The notes beneath the pieces were generated by a model. It was not told the origin of the DNA. It saw nothing but the letters and a program-made list of their open reading frames with translations, and did no database searches. 5,249 nucleotides of DNA from positions 1 to 5,249 of the forward strand of contig CAMPIF010000348.1 in the NCBI GenBank assembly GCA_946886245.1. Reading direction: 5' to 3'. Below are positions 1 to 5,249 of the stretch, piece by piece. The stretch is from Ectopseudomonas composti (lineage in GTDB: Bacteria; Pseudomonadota; Gammaproteobacteria; Pseudomonadales; Pseudomonadaceae). How positions within the stretch are numbered: position 1 is the first letter of the stretch; each line of letters opens with the position of its first letter. Both the position numbers and the translations under genes were made by a program.

Positions 1-85
1 CTTCGAAGACACTCGCGCCAGGTTGCATGCCAAGCCGGGTGAAGCGGTAGACCTCGATCACCTGGAGCGCGACGGCCTGGCGTGA
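1..85 (+). CDS. C-terminal end of an unidentified protein (partial, cut by window edge)
   Basis: An open frame enters from the left edge (first full codon at base 2) and stops at TGA 83-85, giving 27 residues that end ...DLDHLERDGLA. The codons are mostly G/C at the third position, like the neighbouring genes. A strong hairpin terminator begins 24 bases after the stop, which fits the end of a real gene converging on bfd. The tail is charged and hydrophilic, with no membrane segment. I do not recognise the family; it does not resemble the C-terminus of bacterioferritin, a common neighbour of bfd. That this is coding at all is inferred from the stop-terminator arrangement and codon use. Confidence 0.5.
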   Translation, partial: FEDTRARLHAKPGEAVDLDHLERDGLA

Positions 86-109
86 GCCCATGGCTGATCG
101 AGGACGAAA

Positions 110-137
110 AAAAACCGGATGCCGAGATCCGGTTTTT
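110..137. terminator. Bidirectional rho-independent terminator between convergent genes
   Basis: A perfect 11-base-pair inverted repeat (AAAAACCGGAT at 110-120, ATCCGGTTTTT at 127-137) surrounds a 6-base loop. On the plus strand it ends in five T's. On the minus strand it ends in a run of eight T's (complement of the A's at 107-114). It lies 24 bases after the left-edge gene's stop and 17 bases after the bfd stop, so it can end transcription from both sides. Confidence 0.9.
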
Positions 138-154
138 CATGCTTGCGTCGTGCT

Positions 155-373
155 TCAGGCAGCGACGAAACCTGCAGGGTAGGCCAGCGAGGCTTGGCTG
201 CTCTGCACTTCGGCGATGGTTTCGCGGACGACCTGCTTGGCCAGGCAAGCGCACTTGCCACACTGGCTGGCGATGCCGAGCGTGCCGCGCACTTCCCGGT
301 AGCTGCAGCAGCCTTCGTAGACCGCATCGCGGATTTGCGTATCGGTGACACCTTCACAGAGGCAGACGTACAT
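155..373 (-). CDS. bfd: Bacterioferritin-associated ferredoxin (Bfd)
   Basis: This 72-residue [2Fe-2S] ferredoxin docks on bacterioferritin and passes electrons to its heme so that stored ferric iron is reduced and released into the cytosol. The whole protein is one BFD-like Fer2 domain. The cluster ligands known for Pseudomonas Bfd are in place: C4 and C6 (MYVCLC) and C38 and C41 (QCGKC). Tyr2 and Leu5, reported as contacts to BfrB in P. aeruginosa, are also present. Further cysteines are at 22, 23 and 43. I chose the ATG at 371-373 because it gives the family's usual N-terminus (MYVCLC); an in-frame TTG two codons upstream is unlikely. The ribosome binding site is weak. The gene is monocistronic, with its own promoter and Fur box about 40-65 bases upstream and a terminator just downstream. 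No bacterioferritin gene is visible in the window. Confidence 0.95.
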   Translation of the reverse strand: MYVCLCEGVTDTQIRDAVYEGCCSYREVRGTLGIASQCGKCACLAKQVVRETIAEVQSSQASLAYPAGFVAA

Positions 374-412
374 AAGCAAGGCTCGTCTTGGTGGTTCTGT
401 TCGATGGATCGG

Positions 413-441
413 ATACTAATGTTAATGAGAATGCTTGTCAA
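413..441 (-). promoter_or_regulatory. Sigma-70 type promoter of bfd
   Basis: On the minus strand a perfect -35 TTGACA (complement of 436-441) is followed, after a 17-base spacer, by -10 TAGTAT (complement of 413-418, 4 of 6 matches to TATAAT). Transcription would start near base 406, giving a leader of about 33 bases before the bfd ATG. The position, spacing and overlap with the Fur box support it. No transcript data are available here. Confidence 0.75.
421..439. promoter_or_regulatory. Fur box in the bfd promoter
   Basis: The 19 bases GTTAATGAGAATGCTTGTC match the classical Fur consensus GATAATGATAATCATTATC at 14 of 19 positions (counted by eye). The site covers the whole spacer apart from two bases and part of the -35 of the bfd promoter, where bound Fur-Fe(II) would block RNA polymerase. 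Iron-repressed expression of bfd is established in P. aeruginosa; its application to this strain is inferred. Confidence 0.75.
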
Positions 442-500
442 AGATCGATTGCGAATGCTCGCATCTCCTGACGAACGGTGTGTGAGCCCGTTGCGCAGAT

Positions 501-532
501 ATGAAAAAACCGGCCTTGGCCGGTTTTTTCAT
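501..532. terminator. Palindromic terminator downstream of rnt
   Basis: A perfect inverted repeat with 15-base arms (ATGAAAAAACCGGCC / GGCCGGTTTTTTCAT) around a TT centre. The folded RNA would have a GC-rich stem closed by a CTTG-type tetraloop and flanked by A6/T6 tracts, so it works in both directions. It lies 22 bases after the rnt stop and ends the pyrC-rnt operon. It also shields the bfd promoter from readthrough. Confidence 0.92.
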
Positions 533-554
533 TGAAGGGTGAATGCGCAGAGGC

Positions 555-1229
555 TCACTGATCGAATTCGTCCCAGCCGCCCATTTCCTTCCAGCGGTTG
601 ACGATGCCGCAGAACAGCTCGGCGGTCTTCTCGGTGTCGTAGCGCGCCGAGTGCGCTTCCTTGCCATCGAACTCGATACCGGCGGTCTGGCAGGCCTTGG
701 CCAGCACGGTCTGGCCGTAAGCTAGGCCGGCGAGGGTCGCGGTGTCGAAGCTGGAGAAAGGGTGGAAGGGGTTGCGTTTGATGCCGCAGCGCGCCACCGC
801 CGCATTGAGGAAGCCGAGGTCGAAGCTGCTGTTATGGCCGACCAATATCGCGCGCTTGCAGCCAGCCGATTTGATCGACTTGCGCAGGCCCTTGAAGATT
901 TCGCCCAGCGCGTGCTCCTCGCTCACTGCCATGCGCAGCGGGTGGTCGAGCTTGATGCCGGTGAATTCCAGCGCGGCCTGCTCGATGTTGGCCCCTTCGA
1001 AGGGTTCGATGCGGAAGAAGTGGGTGTGATCCGGATAGAGGAAGCCGCTCTCATCCATGGCAATGGTGGTCGCGGCGATTTCCAGCAGGGCATCGGTGGC
1101 GCAGTTGAAGCCGCCGGTTTCCACATCCACCACCACCGGTAGATAACCGCGAAAGCGCGCCGCCATGGGCGTACGCGGGCCGGACGGCAGGCTGGGTTCG
1201 AGTTCGTCGTCGTAGTTGTCTTCGCTCAC
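555..1229 (-). CDS. rnt: Ribonuclease T (3'-5' exoribonuclease)
   Basis: RNase T trims 3' ends of tRNA, 5S and 23S rRNA and other small RNAs, removing the last unpaired nucleotides; in E. coli it acts as a dimer and also takes part in tRNA CCA-end turnover. The 224-residue product is a DEDDh-family exonuclease. Exo I is VVVDVETGG with D35 and E37. Exo II is [10 protein letters not shown] with D137. Exo III is [11 protein letters not shown] with H193 and D198. All five catalytic residues are present, at a constant 12-residue offset from the E. coli numbering, because the N-terminus is slightly longer. The start is GTG at 1227-1229, giving [10 protein letters not shown], which matches Pseudomonas RNase T. 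The longer open frame upstream runs antisense-free through pyrC in another frame and is not part of the protein. The GTG overlaps the pyrC TGA by 4 bases (GTGA), so translation is probably coupled. A strong terminator follows. Confidence 0.96.
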   Translation of the reverse strand: MSEDNYDDELEPSLPSGPRTPMAARFRGYLPVVVDVETGGFNCATDALLEIAATTIAMDESGFLYPDHTHFFRIEPFEGANIEQAALEFTGIKLDHPLRMAVSEEHALGEIFKGLRKSIKSAGCKRAILVGHNSSFDLGFLNAAVARCGIKRNPFHPFSSFDTATLAGLAYGQTVLAKACQTAGIEFDGKEAHSARYDTEKTAELFCGIVNRWKEMGGWDEFDQ

Positions 1230-2272
1230 GCCTGAGCCTCCAGCAATTTCCAGCGCAGGGTTTCGCCGGCGCGCAGCGGCACCACGCTGTTGTCGCCCAG
1301 CGGCAGGGTCGCCGGCACGGTCCACTCCTCGCGCACCAGGGTGATGCTGTCGCTGTTGCGTGGCATGCCGTAGAAGTCCGGGCCGTGGAAGCTGGCGAAG
1401 GCTTCCAGCTTGTCCAGCGCGCCGCGCTGCTCGAAGGCTTCGGCATACAGCTCGATGGCCGCATAGGCGGTGTAGCAGCCGGCGCAGCCGCAGGCGGCTT
1501 CCTTGGCGTGCTTGACGTGCGGCGCCGAGTCGGTGCCGAGGAAGAACTTGACGTTGCCGCTGGTGGCGGCATCGAGCAGGGCTTCCTGATGCACGTTGCG
1601 CTTGAGGATCGGCAGGCAATAGAAGTGCGGGCGAATGCCGCCGACCAGCATGTGGTTGCGGTTGTACAGCAGGTGGTGCGCGGTGATGGTGGCGCCGACG
1701 TTGGCCGAGGCGGCCTCGACGAACTGCACCGCGTCACGGGTGGTGATGTGCTCGAACACCACCTTGAGCGTCGGGAAGCGGTCGACCACACGGCTCAGGT
1801 GCTCGTCGATGAAGGTCTTCTCGCGGTCGAACACGTCGATCTCGGCGCGGGTCACTTCGCCGTGCACCAGCAGCAGCATGCCGACTTCGGCCATGGCTTC
1901 CAGCGCCGGGAAGATCTTGTCGATGCTGGTCACACCCGAGTCGGAGTTGGTGGTGGCGCCGGCCGGGTAGAGCTTGGCCGCATGCACGAAACCGCTGGCC
2001 TTGGCCGCTCGCACGTCTTCGGGGCTGGTGTTGTCGGTGAGATAGAGCACCATCAGTGGCTCGAAGCGGCTGCCGGCCGGGCGCGCCGCGAGGATGCGCT
2101 GACGATAGGCGTCGGCCTCGGCGGCGTTGCGTACCGGCGGTACCAGGTTGGGCATGATGATGGCGCGGCCGAAAGTGCGCGCGGCATCGCCGACGGTGTG
2201 TGGCAGCACTGCGCCGTCGCGCAGGTGAATGTGCCAGTCATCGGGACGCAGGAGAGTCAGGCGGTCGGACAT
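1226..2272 (-). CDS. pyrC: Dihydroorotase (class II, PyrC type)
   Basis: The enzyme reversibly cyclises N-carbamoyl-L-aspartate to dihydroorotate, the third step of de novo UMP synthesis, in the cytosol. The 348-residue length is that of the E. coli-type class II enzymes. Zinc ligands are visible in order: H14 and H16 (WHIHLRDG), the lysine that is carboxylated (K100, in HAAKLYPAG), H137 (LLVHGE), H175 (FEHITT) and the catalytic D248 (LGTDSAPH). The substrate loop TTNSDSG at 107-113 is also typical. I chose the ATG at 2270-2272 (MSDRLTLL) because it gives the family N-terminus and has GGAAG five bases upstream; the frame remains open a further 11 codons, but these are not conserved. It is the first gene of a two-gene operon with rnt. 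I could not find a convincing promoter for it in 2273-2413. The cysteine-rich patch CGCAGC (261-266) lies after the active site. Confidence 0.97.
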   Translation of the reverse strand: MSDRLTLLRPDDWHIHLRDGAVLPHTVGDAARTFGRAIIMPNLVPPVRNAAEADAYRQRILAARPAGSRFEPLMVLYLTDNTSPEDVRAAKASGFVHAAKLYPAGATTNSDSGVTSIDKIFPALEAMAEVGMLLLVHGEVTRAEIDVFDREKTFIDEHLSRVVDRFPTLKVVFEHITTRDAVQFVEAASANVGATITAHHLLYNRNHMLVGGIRPHFYCLPILKRNVHQEALLDAATSGNVKFFLGTDSAPHVKHAKEAACGCAGCYTAYAAIELYAEAFEQRGALDKLEAFASFHGPDFYGMPRNSDSITLVREEWTVPATLPLGDNSVVPLRAGETLRWKLLEAQA

Positions 2273-2362
2273 GGAGGCTTCCAGGCGGGTAAAACGTGGC
2301 CGCATGGTAACTGAAAAGCGCCTGTTCGCGCTCGCGCCGACGCGACAATCGCACGCAGGGGG

Positions 2363-2389
2363 TCAAGTTTCCGCGCGCCTGACCGATAC
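2363..2389 (+). promoter_or_regulatory. Sigma-28 (FliA/RpoF) type promoter of motY
   Basis: TCAAGTTT (2363-2370) and ACCGATAC (2382-2389) are separated by exactly 11 bases. They match the flagellar sigma-28 consensus TAAAGTTT-N11-GCCGATAA at 7 of 8 and 6 of 8 positions. Transcription would start about 2397, leaving a leader of about 30 bases before the motY GTG. Being upstream of a flagellar motor gene makes chance unlikely. Confidence 0.85.
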
Positions 2390-2415
2390 CCCGTGAGAAT
2401 GCCGTGAACCGCCGT

Positions 2416-2419
2416 GGAG
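2416..2419 (+). promoter_or_regulatory. Ribosome binding site that fixes the motY start
   Basis: GGAG lies six bases before the GTG at 2426. An earlier in-frame GTG at 2414 overlaps this site and has no Shine-Dalgarno sequence of its own, and a later GTG at 2432 is spaced too far away. The 2426 start also leaves a normal short signal peptide. Confidence 0.65.
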
Positions 2420-2425
2420 TCGACC

Positions 2426-3373
2426 GTGCGTGTGCCCAATTTCCTTCTGATCAGCCTGCTGGCTGGCATGCCGTTGTGCCTGCCGGCACACGCCATCAGC
2501 TTCCAGACGCGACTGGAAAAGGTGGAGTGGGCGGTCGAGGGCGATCAGTTCGAGTGCCGACTGAGCCAGCCGATCAGCAATTTCGGCAGTGGCGAGTTCG
2601 TACGCCGCGCGGGTGAACAAGTCACCTTCCGCCTCAAGGCCCGCGAACGCTGGATGGGCGCCGGTTCGGCGACCTTGCTGGCGGCGGCTGCACCCTGGCA
2701 GCCGGGGCGCGGCGATATCAACCTGGGTGTGGTCAGCGTCGGCAATGGTGAGGTGCCGTTCAACAGCTCGCAGGAGCAGGGTTCGCGGCTGCTCACCGGT
2801 TTGCTCGAAGGGCGCAGCCCACTGGTACGTCATCGCACCCCCAACGGTGGCGATAATCTGGAAGTGCGTTTGCTGCCGGTGAAGTTTCACAAGGCCTATG
2901 GCGATTACCAGGCCTGTATCGCCAAGTTGCTGCCGGTCAATTTCGATCAGATTCGCCAGGCGCAGATCGGTTTTCCGGGCGGTGGCATCGATCTCGACCC
3001 GATGGCCAAGGCCAAGCTCGACATCATCCTCGACTTCGTCAAGGCCGATCCGAGCATCAACAGCTTCCAGATCGATGGTCATGCCGACAACAGCGGCAAT
3101 CGCCTGACCAATCGCGACCTGTCACGCCGTCGGGCGCTGGCCGTGCAGGAATATCTGGTGGCCGGCGGCATACCGGTCGAGCAGATCACCATGCGCTTTC
3201 ATGGCGAGCGTTATCCGCTGGCGCCAAACAACAGCGAAGCCAATCGCGCCAAGAACCGTCGTGCGACGCTGCGCCTGGATCGCGTGCCCGCGCCGGAAGT
3301 CCCGGTACAGAGCGAACCGCAGACCGCTCCACCGAGCACCCCGGTCGATCCGGCCGGAAGTACGCCCTCCTGA
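2426..3373 (+). CDS. motY: Flagellar motor T-ring protein MotY (OmpA-like)
   Basis: MotY is a periplasmic protein of the polar flagellar basal body that helps hold stator complexes around the rotor by binding peptidoglycan; in P. aeruginosa it is needed for motility with either stator set (MotAB, MotCD). The 315-residue product from GTG 2426 has a signal peptide with hydrophobic core FLLISLLAGMPLCLPAHA and a type I cleavage site after AHA (residue 23). The N-terminal motor-binding domain spans about 24-170. It has two cysteines, C44 and C164, placed like the disulfide pair of Vibrio MotY. An OmpA-family peptidoglycan-binding domain covers about 180-286, with GHADNSGNRLTNRDLSRRRA and NRAKNRR. 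A Pro-rich tail (about 287-315) follows. C18 lies in the signal peptide but in no proper lipobox, so a lipoprotein is unlikely. The gene has a FliA-type promoter, in keeping with late flagellar genes. A generic OmpA-like porin-associated protein is the alternative, but the N-domain and promoter favour MotY. Confidence 0.92.
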   Translation: MRVPNFLLISLLAGMPLCLPAHAISFQTRLEKVEWAVEGDQFECRLSQPISNFGSGEFVRRAGEQVTFRLKARERWMGAGSATLLAAAAPWQPGRGDINLGVVSVGNGEVPFNSSQEQGSRLLTGLLEGRSPLVRHRTPNGGDNLEVRLLPVKFHKAYGDYQACIAKLLPVNFDQIRQAQIGFPGGGIDLDPMAKAKLDIILDFVKADPSINSFQIDGHADNSGNRLTNRDLSRRRALAVQEYLVAGGIPVEQITMRFHGERYPLAPNNSEANRAKNRRATLRLDRVPAPEVPVQSEPQTAPPSTPVDPAGSTPS

Positions 3374-3449
3374 GGCAAAAACGCCCATTCTTGCCGTCGC
3401 TTCGTCGTCACAAGCTGTCGCGCCCCTGTAAATTGGCCCGCAGGGTCAG

Positions 3450-3455
3450 TAGAAT
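3450..3455 (+). promoter_or_regulatory. Possible -10 element of argG
   Basis: TAGAAT (5 of 6 matches to TATAAT) lies 36 bases before the argG ATG within the 117-base gap after motY. At a 17-base spacing the -35 would be TGTAAA, which is poor (3 of 6), so an activator or an alternative start may be involved. No recognisable ArgR operator was seen by eye. No convincing terminator for motY was found in the gap (3374-3490). Confidence 0.35.
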
Positions 3456-3490
3456 CACCGGTTTTACCGTACAACCCGTGGAGTGATGGC

Positions 3491-4708
3491 ATGGCGGACG
3501 TCAAAAAGGTAGTTCTGGCCTATTCCGGTGGCCTGGACACCTCGGTGATCCTCAAGTGGCTGCAAGATACCTATAACTGTGAAGTGGTGACCTTCACCGC
3601 CGATCTCGGCCAGGGCGAAGAGGTCGAGCCGGCCCGCGCCAAGGCTCAGGCGATGGGCGTCAAGGAAATCTACATCGACGACCTGCGCGAAGAGTTCGTC
3701 CGCGATTTCGTCTACCCGATGTTCCGCGCCAACACCGTCTACGAAGGTGAGTACCTGCTGGGTACTTCCATCGCCCGTCCGCTGATCGCCAAGCGCCTGA
3801 TCGAAATCGCCAACGAGACCGGCGCCGACGCCATCTCCCACGGTGCTACCGGCAAGGGCAACGACCAGGTGCGTTTCGAGCTGGGCGCCTACGCGCTGAA
3901 GCCGGGTGTGAAAGTCATCGCCCCGTGGCGCGAGTGGGACCTGCTGTCGCGCGAGAAGCTGATGGATTACGCCGAGAAGCACGCCATCCCGATCGAGCGC
4001 CACGGCAAGAAGAAGTCGCCGTACTCCATGGATGCCAACCTGCTGCACATCTCCTATGAAGGCGGCGTGCTGGAAGACACCTGGACCGAGCACGAAGAAG
4101 ACATGTGGAAGTGGACTGTCTCCCCCGAGGCAGCACCGGACGCACCGACCTATATCGAGCTGACCTACCGCGCCGGCGACATCGTCGCCATCGACGGCAA
4201 GGCCATGAGCCCGGCTACCGTACTGGCCGAGCTGAACCGCATCGGTGGCGAGAACGGCATCGGCCGTCTGGACATCGTCGAGAACCGTTTCGTCGGCATG
4301 AAGTCGCGCGGCTGCTATGAAACCCCCGGCGGCACCATCATGCTCAAAGGCCACCGCGCCATTGAATCGATCACCCTGGATCGCGAAGTCGCGCACCTGA
4401 AAGACGAGCTGATGCCGAAATACGCCAGCCTGATTTACAACGGTTTCTGGTGGAGCCCGGAGCGTCTGATGCTGCAACAGATGATCGACGCCTCCCAGGC
4501 CAACGTGAACGGCGTGGTCCGCCTGAAGCTGTACAAGGGCAACGTCATCGTCACCGGCCGCAAGTCCGACGATTCGCTGTTCGACGCCAACATCGCGACC
4601 TTCGAGGAAGATGGCGGCGCCTACAACCAGCAGGACGCGGCGGGCTTCATCAAGCTCAACGCCCTGCGCATGCGCATTGCCGCAGGCAAGGGCCGCAAGC
4701 TGGTCTAA
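3491..4708 (+). CDS. argG: Argininosuccinate synthase
   Basis: ArgG joins citrulline and aspartate using ATP (to AMP and pyrophosphate) to form argininosuccinate, the next-to-last step of arginine synthesis, in the cytosol. The 405 residues are the normal length for the common (type 1) bacterial enzyme. The N-terminal ATP pyrophosphatase domain carries the PP-loop [10 protein letters not shown] (10-19, with SGGLDTS at 12-18). The family signatures [18 protein letters not shown] (84-101), [13 protein letters not shown] (117-129) and [11 protein letters not shown] (176-186), which form the citrulline and aspartate sites, are all intact. The C-terminal tetramerisation part ends KGRKLV. ATG 3491 has GGAG seven bases upstream (3480-3483), and [14 protein letters not shown] is the expected N-terminus. 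The gene appears to be independently transcribed after motY. Long open frames on its opposite strand are products of GC-rich codon bias, not genes. Confidence 0.98.
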   Translation: MADVKKVVLAYSGGLDTSVILKWLQDTYNCEVVTFTADLGQGEEVEPARAKAQAMGVKEIYIDDLREEFVRDFVYPMFRANTVYEGEYLLGTSIARPLIAKRLIEIANETGADAISHGATGKGNDQVRFELGAYALKPGVKVIAPWREWDLLSREKLMDYAEKHAIPIERHGKKKSPYSMDANLLHISYEGGVLEDTWTEHEEDMWKWTVSPEAAPDAPTYIELTYRAGDIVAIDGKAMSPATVLAELNRIGGENGIGRLDIVENRFVGMKSRGCYETPGGTIMLKGHRAIESITLDREVAHLKDELMPKYASLIYNGFWWSPERLMLQQMIDASQANVNGVVRLKLYKGNVIVTGRKSDDSLFDANIATFEEDGGAYNQQDAAGFIKLNALRMRIAAGKGRKLV

Positions 4709-4728
4709 GCTGAGTCACCTGCGCTACA

Positions 4729-4760
4729 AGGACCCCGGCCATGTGCCGGGGTTCTGCTTT
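4729..4760 (+). terminator. Hairpin terminator after argG, just ahead of gloA
   Basis: A stem of ACCCCGGC (4732-4739) and GCCGGGGT (4745-4752) with loop CATGT extends by G·U, G-C and A-T pairs to 11 base pairs (4729-4755). The tail is only TTCTGCTTT, an imperfect U-tract, so termination may be partial. It starts 20 bases after the argG stop and ends 8 bases before the gloA ribosome binding site GGAGG (4763-4767). Confidence 0.65.
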
Positions 4761-4776
4761 CTGGAGGAGTGAACCC

Positions 4777-5169
4777 ATGAGACTGCTGCACACCATGCTG
4801 CGCGTCGGCGACCTGGACAAGTCCATCGCCTTTTATACCGAAGTGCTGGGCATGACCCTGCTGCGGCGCAAGGACTATCCGGACGGACAGTTCACCCTGG
4901 CCTTCGTCGGTTATGGCGACGAGGCGCACAACAGCGTGATCGAGTTGACCCACAACTGGGGCGTGGACAGCTACGAGCCGGGCACCGGCTACGGCCATAT
5001 CGCCCTGGAAGTCGAGGACGTCTACAAGGCCTGCGAGGACATTCGCAGTCGCGGCGGCAATATCACCCGCGAGCCCGGCCCGATGAAGCATGGCAGCAGC
5101 ATCCTGGCCTTCGTCGAGGACCCGGACGGCTACAAGGTCGAGCTGCTCTCGCCGTCGCGCCGCGACTGA
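4777..5169 (+). CDS. gloA: Lactoylglutathione lyase (glyoxalase I)
   Basis: Glyoxalase I isomerises the hemithioacetal of methylglyoxal and glutathione to S-lactoylglutathione, the first step of cytosolic methylglyoxal detoxification. The 130-residue protein has two vicinal-oxygen-chelate repeats. The four metal ligands of the E. coli enzyme are at the same numbers: H5, E56 (SVIELTHNW), H74 (YGHIALEV) and E122 (GYKVELL). The short length, without the insertions of zinc-type enzymes, suggests the nickel/cobalt-activated class, like P. aeruginosa GloA1 next to argG. The ATG at 4777 gives [13 protein letters not shown], the family start, with GGAGG upstream. A 12-codon-longer frame from ATG 4741 lies inside the hairpin and is rejected. 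It may be transcribed partly by readthrough from argG. A strong terminator follows. Pseudomonas species commonly carry several gloA paralogues, so the paralogue number is not assigned. Confidence 0.95.
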   Translation: MRLLHTMLRVGDLDKSIAFYTEVLGMTLLRRKDYPDGQFTLAFVGYGDEAHNSVIELTHNWGVDSYEPGTGYGHIALEVEDVYKACEDIRSRGGNITREPGPMKHGSSILAFVEDPDGYKVELLSPSRRD

Positions 5170-5183
5170 TCGGCCGATACGCA

Positions 5184-5206
5184 AAGCCCCGCAATCAGCG
5201 GGGCTT
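5184..5206. terminator. Bidirectional terminator downstream of gloA
   Basis: A perfect 9-base-pair stem (AAGCCCCGC at 5184-5192, GCGGGGCTT at 5198-5206) with loop AATCA, followed on the plus strand by CTTCT. It lies 14 bases after the gloA stop. On the minus strand the stem is followed by only one more T before GCG, so it is probably weaker in that direction, but it sits between convergent gene ends. Confidence 0.85.
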
Positions 5207-5225
5207 CTTCTGTGCAACTCGATAA

Positions 5226-5249
5226 TCAGATATCGAAATCATACTCGGC
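5226..5249 (-). CDS. Possible C-terminal end of a convergent protein (partial)
   Basis: On the minus strand, the last bases read AEYDFDI followed by TGA (complement of 5226-5228). The codons fit the local GC-rich usage, and the stop lies 19 bases from the shared hairpin, as expected for a convergent gene. Only seven residues are visible, so the family cannot be named, and chance cannot be excluded. Confidence 0.35.
   Translation of the reverse strand, partial: AEYDFDI

Noticed and set aside
119..535. 138-codon plus-strand frame across bfd and its promoter
   Set aside because: It overlaps bfd, its promoter and two terminators. The product looks like no protein family.
1230..1619. N-terminal extension of rnt upstream of the GTG
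   Set aside because: The extension is the shifted frame of pyrC, rich in Arg and Gln, and RNase T homologues begin at the GTG (SEDNYDDEL).
1385..2314. 309-codon plus-strand frame opposite pyrC
   Set aside because: It is Gly/Val/Ala/His-rich, as antisense frames of GC-rich genes are. pyrC on the other strand has every catalytic residue.
2273..2360. Candidate pyrC promoter (for example TACCAT as -10)
   Set aside because: No -35 at an acceptable distance was found, and TTGACC further upstream has no matching -10.
2363..3082. 239-codon minus-strand frame opposite motY
   Set aside because: It lies antisense to a well-supported MotY and would begin inside its OmpA domain. No ribosome binding site or family signature is seen.
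3374..3400. Possible motY terminator (GGCAA / TTGCC)
   Set aside because: Only five pairs with a 12-base loop and no T-tract follow; it is too weak to call.
3464..4477. 337-codon open frame on the minus strand opposite argG
   Set aside because: It is a mirror frame created by GC-rich third positions of argG. It resembles no family I know, and argG with all its motifs accounts for the same DNA.

Overview
The window looks like ordinary, GC-rich chromosome of a gammaproteobacterium, very probably a Pseudomonas-group species. The evidence is strong recalled similarity of all six complete proteins to Pseudomonas Bfd, RNase T, PyrC, MotY, ArgG and GloA, plus a gene order (bfd / rnt / pyrC / motY / argG / gloA) that I recall from P. 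aeruginosa and its relatives. There is no mobile element, CRISPR array or RNA gene, and I see no sign of horizontal transfer.

Layout from left to right. Bases 1-85 hold the 3' end of an unidentified plus-strand gene. A bidirectional terminator (110-137) separates it from the convergent gene bfd (155-373, minus). bfd has its own promoter (413-441), with a good Fur-box match lying between and over the promoter elements, so it is probably induced by iron starvation. A large palindromic terminator (501-532) ends the pyrC-rnt operon (minus strand). In that operon pyrC (1226-2272) and rnt (555-1229) overlap by 4 bases (GTGA), with a GTG start for rnt. A divergent intergenic region (2273-2425) carries a clear sigma-28 (FliA) type promoter for motY (2426-3373, plus), followed by argG (3491-4708, plus), a hairpin, and gloA (4777-5169, plus). 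A bidirectional terminator (5184-5206) follows. The last 24 bases probably hold the C-terminal end of a convergent minus-strand gene.

The genes serve separate jobs: iron release from bacterioferritin (bfd), pyrimidine synthesis (pyrC), RNA 3'-end maturation (rnt), anchoring of the flagellar motor (motY), arginine synthesis (argG) and methylglyoxal detoxification (gloA). The most informative content beyond the genes is regulatory: a Fur-controlled promoter, a FliA-controlled promoter and three or four hairpin terminators. I found no credible previously undescribed system here.
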